Shown here: positions 1 to 6,554 of the stretch, piece by piece
How positions within the stretch are numbered: position 1 is the stretch's first letter
How the letters are laid out: each line of letters begins with the position of its first letter
Source of the DNA: Rikenella sp.
GTDB lineage: Bacteria; Bacteroidota; Bacteroidia; Bacteroidales; Rikenellaceae
Reading direction: 5' to 3'
Length of the DNA: 8,609 nucleotides
Assembly (NCBI GenBank): GCA_029054535.1
Contig: JAIDFC010000160.1
Coordinates: 1-8,609, forward strand
Program-made: the position numbers and the translations under genes
The notes under the pieces: generated by a model
The model's database searches: none
What the model was told of the DNA's origin: nothing
The model's input: the letters and a program-made list of their open reading frames with translations, nothing else

Positions 1-996
1 AATTTGTGTTCTGCCGGCGACCATTTCGTGAGCGCGTCGTCGATCTACGGCTGGACGTTCAATCTGTTCGCCGTAACGATGAAAAAGATGGGGATCGAGG
101 TAACGTTTGTGGACGGGGATGCGCCGGCCGAGGAGATCGCCCGGGCGTTCCGGCCCAACACGAAGGCCTTGTTCGCCGAGACCATCGCGAATCCTGGGCT
201 GAACGTGCTGGACATCGAGAAATTCGCCTCGATCGCTCATGCACATGGCGTGCCGTTGATCGTGGATAACACCTTCCCGACCCCGATCAACTGTCGGCCG
301 TTCGAGTGGGGGGCCGACATCGTGATCCACTCGACGACAAAGTATATGGACGGCCATGCGACCGCCGTGGGCGGAGCTATTGTGGACAGCGGGAATTTCG
401 ACTGGGAGGCTCAGGCGGACAAGTTTCCGGGCCTCACGACGCCGGACGAGTCGTACCACGGACTGACCTATACCCGAGCGTTCGGCAAAGGTGCATACAT
501 CACCAAAGCGACAGCGCAGCTGATGCGCGACCTGGGGTCGATCCAGTCGCCGCAGAATGCTTTTCTGCTGAATATCGGCCTCGAGACGCTCCATTTGCGG
601 GTAGCGCGCCATTGCGAAAACGCGCTCCAGGTGGCCGAATACCTCGAATCCAGAACTGACAAGGTGGCCTGGGTCAACTATCCGGGGCTGCCGGGCAACA
701 AGTACTACGAGTTGGCGCGGAAGTACATGCCGAACGGAACGTGCGGCGTCGTAACGTTCGGTCTCAAAGGCGGTCGCGAAGAGTCGATCCGTTTCATGGA
801 CAGCCTGCGGCTGGGGGCGATCGTAACCCACGTGGCGGATGCCCGGACCTCGGTGCTCCACCCGGCAAGCCATACACACCGGCAGCTGACTGATGAACAG
901 CTGGTTGCGGCGGGAGTGGCGCCGGATCTGATCCGCTTCTCGGTCGGGATCGAGGACCCGACCGACATTATCGAGGATATCGAACAGGCGCTTTAG
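1..996 (+). CDS. metY: O-acetylhomoserine sulfhydrylase (MetY), 3' part
   Basis: Cys/Met-metabolism PLP enzyme. The family makes homocysteine from O-acetylhomoserine and sulfide (or cysteine from O-acetylserine) in the cytoplasm. The frame is open from base 1, so the start lies outside the window: 331 codons are visible, and since the family is usually about 430 residues, roughly 95 N-terminal residues are missing. The TTG at base 4 is an internal codon. Seen, counting AAT at base 1 as residue 1: the PLP-ring aspartate in IVDNTF (D89), the Schiff-base lysine in HSTTKYMDGH (K114), the arginine-containing HPASHTHRQL stretch, and the C-terminal RFSVGIEDPTDIIEDI signature that ends this fold. The long SPQNAFLLNIGLETLHLR segment favours MetY over the shorter MetB/MetC enzymes. 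It converges on punA. Family is firm; exact substrate preference is inferred. Confidence 0.93.
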   Translation, partial: NLCSAGDHFVSASSIYGWTFNLFAVTMKKMGIEVTFVDGDAPAEEIARAFRPNTKALFAETIANPGLNVLDIEKFASIAHAHGVPLIVDNTFPTPINCRPFEWGADIVIHSTTKYMDGHATAVGGAIVDSGNFDWEAQADKFPGLTTPDESYHGLTYTRAFGKGAYITKATAQLMRDLGSIQSPQNAFLLNIGLETLHLRVARHCENALQVAEYLESRTDKVAWVNYPGLPGNKYYELARKYMPNGTCGVVTFGLKGGREESIRFMDSLRLGAIVTHVADARTSVLHPASHTHRQLTDEQLVAAGVAPDLIRFSVGIEDPTDIIEDIEQAL

Positions 997-1026
997 GTTT
1001 TCACGGATACAGCCGGGGGACGGGGG

Positions 1027-1074
1027 CTCTTTTTCGGCCTCTGTCGACCTCCGGCCGCTGGTTTACAAAAAGAG
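1027..1074. other. Possible stem-loop between convergent metY and punA
   Basis: The 129-nt gap between the two convergent stop codons contains an 8-bp outer pairing (CTCTTTTT at 1027-1034 with AAAAAGAG at 1067-1074). Inside it is a 5-bp GC pairing (CGGCC at 1035-1039 with GGCCG at 1053-1057) separated by a 9-nt bulge. The position suits a shared terminator, but neither strand has the usual strong stem followed directly by a T run. It may equally be chance complementarity of A/T-rich tracts. Nothing else was seen in the gap. Confidence 0.22.
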
Positions 1075-1125
1075 AACTGTTCCCGCACATAGCTCAAGAA
1101 CAAACAATCTCTAAGACTAATACGA

Positions 1126-1983
1126 TTAGAATTCGGTTACGATTTTGGCGACCAAAGCACTGAGTCGCGCCGTAGCCCGATTCCCGACCTCGATCACCTC
1201 GTCGTGCGAGAGTTTCGCTCCGCCGCCCAAACGGCTCGGATGCCCCGTCAGCACGTTCGTAATCAACGAGAATCCCAGCACCCGCACCCCCTGATGCCGC
1301 GCCACGATCACCTCCGGCGTGGTCGACATCCCGACCGCATCGCCCCCGATCGTCCGCAGGTAGCGCACTTCGGCCGGCGTTTCGTAGCTCGGTCCCGTGC
1401 CGCCGATATATACCCCCTCGCGCAGCACAGTCCCCTGCTCCTCCGCCACCCGATGCGCCAAGGCGATCAACCTCCGGTCGTACGGTTCGTTCATGTCCGG
1501 AAACCGGACTCCCAGCGTCGGATCGTTCGGACCGATCAACGGATTGGGGATCAGGTTGATATGATCTTCGATCACCATGATATCCCCCGCCTCGAACAAC
1601 GGCGAGAGACCTCCCGCGGCATTCGATACGACGAGGGTCCCGATCCCCAAGCCGCACAAGGCTCGCACCGGCAGCACCACCTCTTCGATCGCATACCCTT
1701 CGTAATAATGCACCCGCCCCTCCATGGCCACCACAGGCCGTCCCGCCAGCGTACCGTAAATAAAGCGTCCGCGATGCCCCGCAACCGTCGAGACCGGAAA
1801 TTCCGGAATCTCGGCATAGTCCAGCGCGGCCTTCACCTCGATCGCCTCGGCCAGCGCTCCCAAGCCCGACCCCAGTACGATCCCGACCTCCGGCCGCGGG
1901 CATGCACACTCCTTGCCCTCACCGGAAACCAGCCCCAGCCTATTCCGGATGAAGCATGTTGTATTTTTGATTCTCTCTGACAT
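1126..1983 (-). CDS. punA: Purine nucleoside phosphorylase, trimeric class
   Basis: Cytosolic purine-salvage enzyme: inosine or guanosine plus phosphate gives the free base and ribose-1-phosphate. Its 285 residues match the trimeric PNP class. Phosphate-site elements seen: GSGLG (38-42), AGHRG with H70, and GRVHYYEGY with R90 and H92. Base-site elements: GPSYETPAE with Y200 and E201, DAVGMST with M219, and LITNVL with N243. E201/N243 is the pair that in the human enzyme (same numbering) selects 6-oxopurines, so guanosine/inosine preference is inferred. The ATG at 1983 is preferred because residues 3-16 (ERIKNTTCFIRNRL) resemble the family's N-terminal helix. This start lies inside lpxK, whose stop is at 1940, giving a 44-nt overlap. 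It is the last gene of the sppA-lpxK-punA block. A short insertion (about residues 17-29, rich in G, E and C) follows the first helix. Confidence 0.95.
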   Translation of the reverse strand: MSERIKNTTCFIRNRLGLVSGEGKECACPRPEVGIVLGSGLGALAEAIEVKAALDYAEIPEFPVSTVAGHRGRFIYGTLAGRPVVAMEGRVHYYEGYAIEEVVLPVRALCGLGIGTLVVSNAAGGLSPLFEAGDIMVIEDHINLIPNPLIGPNDPTLGVRFPDMNEPYDRRLIALAHRVAEEQGTVLREGVYIGGTGPSYETPAEVRYLRTIGGDAVGMSTTPEVIVARHQGVRVLGFSLITNVLTGHPSRLGGGAKLSHDEVIEVGNRATARLSALVAKIVTEF

Positions 1984-3022
1984 ATTGACTGAGTTGTCGG
2001 CGGAAGTCGCACTCGCGGTTTTCGAGAAACTCGACCCGGATGGAGCTGTAATAGAGCCGCCGTTTGATATCGTCGCTGATTTTACGGCTGTTCATGAGCC
2101 GCACGGCGTCCTTTTCGGTCATGACGACGGCCGTTTCCGGCGGCAGCATGGCGAGCGCCTCTTCGAGCGCATGGATATCCTTCATTTTGAAGGTGTAGTG
2201 GTCGCCGAAGATGAAGGTCCGCATGACGTCGTACCTCTGGCGAAGCTCCTCGACGAATCTGCGGGGGTTGGCAATCCCCGCCATCGCCACGACCGGCGTC
2301 CCGCGCTGCAAGGATTGCGGTTGTCCGAACGCCGGATAGAGCGGCACCGGATCCTGCGACACGAAGCGGGTGAAATACAAGCTCTGGTACGGATACAGGT
2401 CGAGGTTTTTGTTCATGATCCGGAAGTCGAGCGGTTTCATATCCTCCGGACACTTCGTAACGATCACCATATGAGCGCGCGAAAGCTGCGCCGGCCGATC
2501 CCGCAGTCGTCCCAGCGGCAACAGATGGTCTTCGTAGATCGGACAGTTGTAGTCCATCAACACCACGTTGACCCACGGCTCGACGTAGCGATGCTGGAAG
2601 GCGTCGTCCAGGATGATGAGGTTCACCTCGGGATGCGCCTCTCGCAGCCGTTCGATCCCCTCGACCCGCCGTTCGCACACCGCCACCGGAATGTGCGGAT
2701 ACTTCAGTTTGATTTGTTTCGGTTCGTCGCCGATCTTTTTGAACGAGCTATTGACCTGTGCCAGCAGGAAGCCTTTGGTCTTCCGCTTATAACCGCGCGA
2801 GAGCACCGCCACGCGGAACTCTCCGTCGAGCAGCTCGATGAGCCGTTCGGTGTGAGGCGTTTTGCCGGTCCCTCCGACGGTGATATTCCCCACGCAAATA
2901 ATCGGAATGTCGAACTCGCGACTCTTGAGCACCCCCCAGTCGAACAACCGGTGGCGGATATCGATCGCCAGACCGTAAAGCCACGAAAGGGGCGCGGCGA
3001 GTATTTGTGTCAGCAGTTTCAT
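1940..3022 (-). CDS. lpxK: Tetraacyldisaccharide 4'-kinase (LpxK)
   Basis: Inner-membrane-associated kinase that phosphorylates the 4' position of the lipid A disaccharide, the step that makes lipid IVA; it implies a Gram-negative outer membrane. 360 residues, usual for the family. The hydrophobic/amphipathic N-terminus (about 1-25) fits the membrane-anchoring helix. Seen: P-loop VGNITVGGTGKTP (45-57, K54), SRGYKRKTKG (75-84), the IGDEP motif (97-101) with the conserved acidic residue D99, Walker B-like LIILDDAFQHR (135-145), and GDHYTF (273-278) with the conserved histidine H275. The ATG at 3022 lies 8 nt beyond the sppA stop, so the two are probably translated from one transcript. Its last 14 codons and stop overlap the 5' end of punA in another frame. 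All catalytic landmarks are present. Confidence 0.96.
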   Translation of the reverse strand: MKLLTQILAAPLSWLYGLAIDIRHRLFDWGVLKSREFDIPIICVGNITVGGTGKTPHTERLIELLDGEFRVAVLSRGYKRKTKGFLLAQVNSSFKKIGDEPKQIKLKYPHIPVAVCERRVEGIERLREAHPEVNLIILDDAFQHRYVEPWVNVVLMDYNCPIYEDHLLPLGRLRDRPAQLSRAHMVIVTKCPEDMKPLDFRIMNKNLDLYPYQSLYFTRFVSQDPVPLYPAFGQPQSLQRGTPVVAMAGIANPRRFVEELRQRYDVMRTFIFGDHYTFKMKDIHALEEALAMLPPETAVVMTEKDAVRLMNSRKISDDIKRRLYYSSIRVEFLENRECDFRRQLSQYVRENQKYNMLHPE

Positions 3023-3029
3023 CGATTCT

Positions 3030-4856
3030 CTAATGTCGTATTTCGATCCGGCAGGGCATCTCGACTCGGATCCCCCGCTTCATCACCATTTCGCGTACGC
3101 GCGCCGCTTCGACGCCCAACTCCCGCCAGTCCGAGTCGCCGCCGATCGCCGCCGTTATCATCCGCCGGACGGTCGTTCCGGAGAGGGTGCCGAACACCGA
3201 CAGGAACGACGGCGGCTCCGGTTCCGGATACTGGCTCACGGTATAGCTCCGCGGTTCCAATCCGGCATGTTCGGCCGCCAGACGCACCGCGTCGGTCAGG
3301 GTCCCCGTCGCATCGGCCAGTCCGTTCTCCACCGCCTGCAGCCCCGTCCAGACGCGCCCGCCGGCCAAAGCGTCGACGCTGTCCGCCGCCAACGACCGCC
3401 CCTGCGCCACCACCTCCACGAACCGGGCGTAGACCGTATCCACGCCGTTTTGTATATAGATCCGTTCGGCCGGCGTCAAAGCGCGGAACAGGTTCCCCAT
3501 ATCGGCCGCCGGAGCGGTCCGCACCACGTCGGTCGTCAGCCCCAGATGCTCCCTGGCCCCCTCACCGACATCGAAGGTCAGCCCGAAAACGCCGATCGAA
3601 CCGGTCAAGGTCGTCGGCGCAGCCACGATATATTCCGCCCCGCAAGCGATATAATACCCTCCCGAAGCGGCCGAATTTCCCATCGAAACGACGACGGGTT
3701 TGGTCTGTTGCAAAAGATAAACCTCGCGCCAAACGATCTCGGCCGCCAACGCGCTCCCCCCGGGGCTATTGACCCGCAGCACCACCGCTTTCACATCGTC
3801 GTCCATCCGCACCCCGCGCAAGGTCTCCGCCAGCGCATTCCCCACGATCTCCTTGTTCCGGTCCCCCGCATCGACGATATCCCCGTCGGCATACACCACC
3901 GCAATCTCATCGGCGGTGGTCGCCATCCGATCATCCGGTCCATCGACCACCGCAGCCTTGTATTCGGTCAAATCGACGATCCTCGGCTCTCCCTCTTCAT
4001 CCCCGCCGCCGCTCAGTACGGCCAGCTCCTCGCGCATCCGATCACGATACCACAAGCTGTCGACCAGCCCCAGCCGCACGGCATCTCGAGGGGTCCCCAC
4101 AGCCAACCGCGCCGCATAGCTCATCAAACTGTCCGCCTTGATCTCTCTGCTCCCGGCCACCTCGCCGACGACAAATCCCCACACAGAACCGAGCATCGAC
4201 TCGATCTGCAGTCGATTCTCGTCGCTCAACGCCTCCCGCACGAACGGCTCGCCGGCCCCTTTGAAGCGCCCGTGCCGAATCAACTCGGCCCGTACCCCGA
4301 GCTTATCCAGCAAACCCTTATAAAACAGCACGTTCGAAGCCAATCCCTGCCACGCCAACCCTCCCTGCGGATTGAGGCACACGCGATCCCCCACCGACGC
4401 AAGATAATACCCCCCCTGCGAATACACATCGGCATACGAAACCACGAACTTCCCGCTCCGATCCCTGAACTCGGCCAGTGCCTGCCGCAGTTCGTACAAG
4501 CTGGAGATCCCCATCGGCACCGCCATCGGAACATCCAGATAAATCCCTTCGATCCGCGGATCTTCGGCCGCCTGTTCGATCGCCCGCAAGGCTTCGTACA
4601 AAGTGGTCTGCTCCCGAAAACCCAGCTCGCTATAATCGAACAGATCCAACGCCCTCCCATTGGGCTTGTCGACCAACGGCTGCGATAGGTCGATCCGCAA
4701 CACACTATGCGGCTCCACTACAACCACCCCTCGTCCCCCGCCGCCCAACACAACGACCAACCCGGTCAACACAACCAAACCCAACACGAAAAATCCAACT
4801 CCGCCGACCATCACAGCCAACAGACTCGCCAAAAAACTCTTCCAAAAACTATTCAT
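3030..4856 (-). CDS. sppA: Signal peptide peptidase SppA, long (67K) form
   Basis: Membrane-anchored serine protease that degrades signal peptides left after secretion; in this family the active sites face the periplasm. 608 residues, similar to E. coli SppA (618). An N-terminal membrane segment is clear at about 8-38 (Leu/Val/Gly-rich after a Lys). Two tandem crotonase-like S49 domains follow. The catalytic Ser/Lys dyad is split between them as expected: Lys199 in HGRFKGAGEPF and Ser398 in SMGNSAASGGYY, spaced almost as in E. coli K209/S409. Other landmarks are RVNSPGGSA (361-369) and LTGSIGVFG (417-425). The C-terminal MPCRIEIRH lies close to the end motif I associate with Bacteroidota SppA. 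It is the first gene of the block with lpxK and punA. Upstream I found no convincing TAnnTTTG box in the 60 nt before the hairpin element. Confident in identity and start. Confidence 0.95.
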   Translation of the reverse strand: MNSFWKSFLASLLAVMVGGVGFFVLGLVVLTGLVVVLGGGGRGVVVVEPHSVLRIDLSQPLVDKPNGRALDLFDYSELGFREQTTLYEALRAIEQAAEDPRIEGIYLDVPMAVPMGISSLYELRQALAEFRDRSGKFVVSYADVYSQGGYYLASVGDRVCLNPQGGLAWQGLASNVLFYKGLLDKLGVRAELIRHGRFKGAGEPFVREALSDENRLQIESMLGSVWGFVVGEVAGSREIKADSLMSYAARLAVGTPRDAVRLGLVDSLWYRDRMREELAVLSGGGDEEGEPRIVDLTEYKAAVVDGPDDRMATTADEIAVVYADGDIVDAGDRNKEIVGNALAETLRGVRMDDDVKAVVLRVNSPGGSALAAEIVWREVYLLQQTKPVVVSMGNSAASGGYYIACGAEYIVAAPTTLTGSIGVFGLTFDVGEGAREHLGLTTDVVRTAPAADMGNLFRALTPAERIYIQNGVDTVYARFVEVVAQGRSLAADSVDALAGGRVWTGLQAVENGLADATGTLTDAVRLAAEHAGLEPRSYTVSQYPEPEPPSFLSVFGTLSGTTVRRMITAAIGGDSDWRELGVEAARVREMVMKRGIRVEMPCRIEIRH

Positions 4857-4930
4857 CTTCGCCCGAACTTCTCGCTATTTTTATAAACCTTCTCTTTTCT
4901 GTAACCGGTCGTTAGCGACGTGCTGGTACT

Positions 4931-4954
4931 GTTCTTTTTGTGAACAAAAAGAAC
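4931..4954. repeat. 24-nt perfect hairpin with TGAA loop (left)
   Basis: GTTCTTTTTG, loop TGAA, then CAAAAAGAAC: a perfect 10-bp stem followed directly by C and seven A residues. On the minus strand the T tract therefore precedes the stem, and on the plus strand an A tract follows it, so neither orientation is a standard intrinsic terminator. It marks the left part of the intergenic element. Confidence 0.7.
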
Positions 4955-4968
4955 CAAAAAAACTTTCG

Positions 4969-4985
4969 GGAATGCTTCGCATTCC
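4969..4985. repeat. Small hairpin, 7-bp stem
   Basis: GGAATGC, loop TTC, then GCATTCC: a perfect 7-bp inverted repeat 14 nt to the right of the previous hairpin, inside the same element. Confidence 0.6.
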
Positions 4986-5025
4986 ATGGGCTGCCGTAGT
5001 CAAGAGCCTTGTTCCCTTTTTGTTT

Positions 5026-5096
5026 TGGGTAGGGATTTCTCAATGCGGCGCACTGGGTTATTTGCTCATTATGCGCCGCATTGGAAACCCTACCCA
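5026..5096. repeat. 71-nt two-part stem-loop at the core of the element
   Basis: Inner stem: CAATGCGGCGCA (5041-5052) pairs perfectly over 12 bp with TGCGCCGCATTG (5072-5083) around a 19-nt loop. Outer stem: TGGGTAGGG (5026-5034) pairs perfectly over 9 bp with CCCTACCCA (5088-5096). The short unpaired parts, 6 nt on the left and 4 nt on the right, are themselves partly complementary (ATTTC-like with GAAA). This is the strongest secondary structure in the window. Confidence 0.7.
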
Positions 5097-5163
5097 CCCA
5101 ATGGGCCGGAGCATTAGATTGCGGATGCCTAAGGAGTAGCGTAGCTGTTGGAAGTTCTTTGGT

Positions 5164-5187
5164 GCCGCTTTCTTGAAAGAAAGCGGC
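5164..5187. repeat. 24-nt perfect hairpin with TGAA loop (right)
   Basis: GCCGCTTTCT, loop TGAA, then AGAAAGCGGC: a perfect 10-bp stem, extended one pair by T5163/A5188. It has the same length and the same loop as the hairpin at 4931-4954 but a different stem sequence, and it sits near the opposite end of the element. Confidence 0.7.
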
Positions 5188-5285
5188 AGTTCCGTACAGT
5201 AGCCAAACACGGATTGCAAAAAAGAGAACGATTAAAAACAAAAGCACTAATTTGCGCTAAGATAGGATTTTTTCGGGAGAGTATT

Positions 5286-5316
5286 GTTGGAGCGAGGCTT
5301 AAAAGTCGTATCTTGG
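5286..5316 (+). promoter_or_regulatory. Candidate Bacteroidota promoter for ssb
   Basis: TATCTTGG at 5309-5316 matches the Bacteroidota -7 consensus TAnnTTTG at all but one defined position. GTTG at 5286-5289 is a -33-like TTTG match with the usual 19-nt spacing. Transcription would start near 5322, giving a leader of about 16 nt before the ATG at 5338. The leader is A-rich (GCAAAAGAAAGT) with no clear Shine-Dalgarno, as is normal in this phylum. Confidence 0.4.
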
Positions 5317-5337
5317 GGTGTTAATGCAAAAGAAAGT

Positions 5338-5781
5338 ATGGTAAACAAAGTGATTTTGATCGGGAATGTAGGGGGCGATCCTGAGGTACGGGCGTTGGAG
5401 ACGGGAGTGAAGATGGCCCGGTTGCGGGTGGCGACGGCCGAGCGGATTTACAATTCGGCGACCGGCGAGCGACGCGAGCACACGGAGTGGCACACGGTGG
5501 TGGTTTGGCGAGGTCAGGCGGATTTTGCGGAGAAGTATATCCGAAAAGGGAGTCAGGTTTATGTCGAGGGAAAGATTCGGTCTCGGGAGTGGACCGAGGA
5601 GTCGACCGGGAATCGGCGTTACGCGATCGAGATACTGGCCGAGGAGATCCGTTTGTTGGGCGGCAGCGGACAGCGGCGGAGCGGGGGAAGCGATGGCGCG
5701 AATGATTCGCCCGGCGGACAATCGCAGGATACGACGACGGGGCACCCTTTGCCGAAAGAGGCCGACGACCTGCCGTTCTGA
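5338..5781 (+). CDS. ssb: Single-stranded DNA-binding protein
   Basis: Binds and protects single-stranded DNA during replication, repair and recombination, and recruits partner proteins through its C-terminal tip. 147 residues: OB fold at about 1-107 (start MVNKVILIGNVGGDPEVR; EWHTVVVW with W51 and W58; YVEGKIRSREW with W85), then a Gly/Ser/Gln-rich flexible linker (about 108-137), ending in EADDLPF, the acidic tip that binds partners. The start is set at the ATG at 5338 because the family begins MxNKVxLIGxxG there. The frame stays open back to a TTG at 5284, but those 18 extra codons do not look like the family and would overlap the candidate promoter. It reads divergently from sppA and converges on rnhA. 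Confidence 0.95.
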   Translation: MVNKVILIGNVGGDPEVRALETGVKMARLRVATAERIYNSATGERREHTEWHTVVVWRGQADFAEKYIRKGSQVYVEGKIRSREWTEESTGNRRYAIEILAEEIRLLGGSGQRRSGGSDGANDSPGGQSQDTTTGHPLPKEADDLPF

Positions 5782-5839
5782 TCGTCTGAAAGAGGTTGCG
5801 ATGCAATGGTGTTTGGACCGGCGAGATACTTATTCGCCT

Positions 5840-5865
5840 CTCGTCGCCCTCATTCCTGCGACGAG
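5840..5865. other. Stem-loop between convergent ssb and rnhA
   Basis: CTCGTCGC (5840-5847) pairs perfectly over 8 bp with GCGACGAG (5858-5865) around a 10-nt loop, in the 130-nt gap between the two stop codons. The location suits a bidirectional transcription end, but no T run follows on either strand, so the terminator role is only inferred. Confidence 0.35.
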
Positions 5866-5911
5866 CAGTTCCTCTAAACGCCGCAACCGATCCTGTAATC
5901 GCAATAAAAGG

Positions 5912-6394
5912 CTACAAAGCGTGTCCGGACGAGGTTTCTTCCGCTTTGTACCCCGTGTCTTCGAGCAGCCTGTCGCCTTTGGCCGCCGTCGTGGCCAACA
6001 GATCGCACCGCTCGTTTTCGATATTGTTGTTGTGGCCTTTGATCCAGATGAAACGGACGTTGTGGCGTCCGAAAACGCGCAAGAAACGACGCCACAGATC
6101 GGCATTTTTCTTCCCGGCGAACCCTTTGCGCATCCAGCCGTAGATCCAGCCTTTCTGCACGGAATCGATGACGTACTTCGAGTCGGAATAGACCGTTACG
6201 TCGAGTCCGTCGCGTTTGAGGGCTTCGAGGGCGGTGATAACGGCCAACAACTCCATCCGATTGTTGGTCGTCAGGCGGTATCCTTCGGCGATCTCACGCC
6301 GATGGGGACCGGCGAGCAACACGACGCCGAAGCCTCCCGGACCCGGATTGCCGAGCGAGGAACCGTCGGTATAGATCGTTACCTGATTATTCAT
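5912..6394 (-). CDS. rnhA: Ribonuclease HI
   Basis: Cytosolic endonuclease that cuts the RNA strand of RNA-DNA hybrids (R-loops, Okazaki primers). 160 residues, single domain, close to E. coli RNase HI (155). All catalytic residues are in place: D10 in IYTDGSSLGNPGPGG, E48 in TNNRMELLA, D71 in YSDSKYV, and D131 in ENERCDLLA, with the assisting histidine H121 in IKGHNNN. The basic-protrusion region (about 82-97, GWIYGWMRKGFAGKK) that grips the hybrid is present. The ATG at 6394 starts exactly at the first beta strand, so the start is secure. It lies 160 nt downstream of the exchanger-type membrane protein on the same strand, so read-through from that gene is possible; I see no clear own promoter. 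The short C-terminal tail after residue 140 is unremarkable. Confidence 0.96.
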   Translation of the reverse strand: MNNQVTIYTDGSSLGNPGPGGFGVVLLAGPHRREIAEGYRLTTNNRMELLAVITALEALKRDGLDVTVYSDSKYVIDSVQKGWIYGWMRKGFAGKKNADLWRRFLRVFGRHNVRFIWIKGHNNNIENERCDLLATTAAKGDRLLEDTGYKAEETSSGHAL

Positions 6395-6433
6395 GCGCAG
6401 GGGTTACGATTCGAATATGAATAGGGTATGATT

Positions 6434-6479
6434 TTTCGGGCCGCAGGAGTCCCATTTGTCCCGAAACGGCTCGTTTTCG
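6434..6479 (-). other. Overlapping alternative stem-loops ahead of rnhA
   Basis: Read in the rnhA direction, three segments can pair in two exclusive ways. TTTCGGG (6466-6460) pairs over 7 bp with CCCGAAA (6440-6434) around a 19-nt loop. The same central segment (CGTTTCG, 6468-6462) can instead pair with CGAAAACG (6479-6472) upstream, with one bulged A. This resembles a switchable leader, but no U run or known riboswitch motif accompanies it, and short complementarities of this size also arise by chance. Confidence 0.25.
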
Positions 6480-6510
6480 ACTGCGACTCGATCTTCCGCC
6501 GGGCGTCGCA

Positions 6511-6543
6511 CGACGAGGGTACAGAATACATTTCTGCCCGTCG
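6511..6543 (-). other. Bulged stem-loop just after the membrane protein stop
   Basis: Twelve base pairs in three blocks (4 + 3 + 5) with two 2-nt bulges around the loop 6527-6531. The arms are 6511-6526 and 6532-6543. It begins 11 nt after the stop codon of the upstream gene, the usual place for a 3'-end structure, but a T run is missing, so it could instead be an RNA-stability or processing hairpin. Confidence 0.35.
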
Positions 6544-6554
6544 CCCGCCCCGTC

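Larger units (their letters stand above)
4919..5211. repeat. Hairpin-rich non-coding element between sppA and ssb
   Basis: The 481-nt divergent gap between sppA and ssb holds an element unlike its surroundings: visibly more A/T-rich than the genes and built from four strong inverted repeats (4931-4954, 4969-4985, 5026-5096, 5164-5187). Its edges may be imperfect terminal inverted repeats: CGTGCTGGTACTGTTC at 4919-4934 against the reverse complement of 5194-5211, CGTGTTTGGCTACTGTAC (shared CGTG and TACTGT cores with a 2-nt length difference). I see no target-site duplication. Short frames run through it in several directions, but they decode the palindromes into low-complexity peptides and I do not call them genes. 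Terminators are not expected between divergent start codons, so a dispersed, mobile or RNA-coding element is more likely. Copy number cannot be judged from this window. Confidence 0.55.

Noticed and set aside
1067..1077. AAAAAGAGAAC repeated exactly at 5219-5229
   Set aside because: An 11-mer of low complexity in two A-rich intergenic regions; too short to claim a repeat family.
1913..3772. 619-codon open frame on the plus strand across punA, lpxK and the end of sppA
   Set aside because: Runs antisense to three well-supported genes; its translation is Arg/Pro/His-rich with no domain, as expected for the antisense frame of GC-rich coding DNA.
3033..4688. 551-codon plus-strand frame antisense to sppA
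   Set aside because: SppA on the other strand has its full dyad and domain order; the antisense product is compositional and spans nearly the whole of sppA.
4912..5247. 111-codon minus-strand frame in the sppA-ssb gap, and an opposing plus-strand frame (4660-5139)
   Set aside because: Both translate the palindromes of the hairpin element (for example FFWFFLF from the A/T hairpin) and have no family resemblance; the plus-strand one also overlaps the 5' end of sppA.
5284..5337. TTG-initiated N-terminal extension of ssb by 18 codons
   Set aside because: SSB proteins start at the MVNKVILIG strand; the extension is not family-like and overlaps the candidate promoter.
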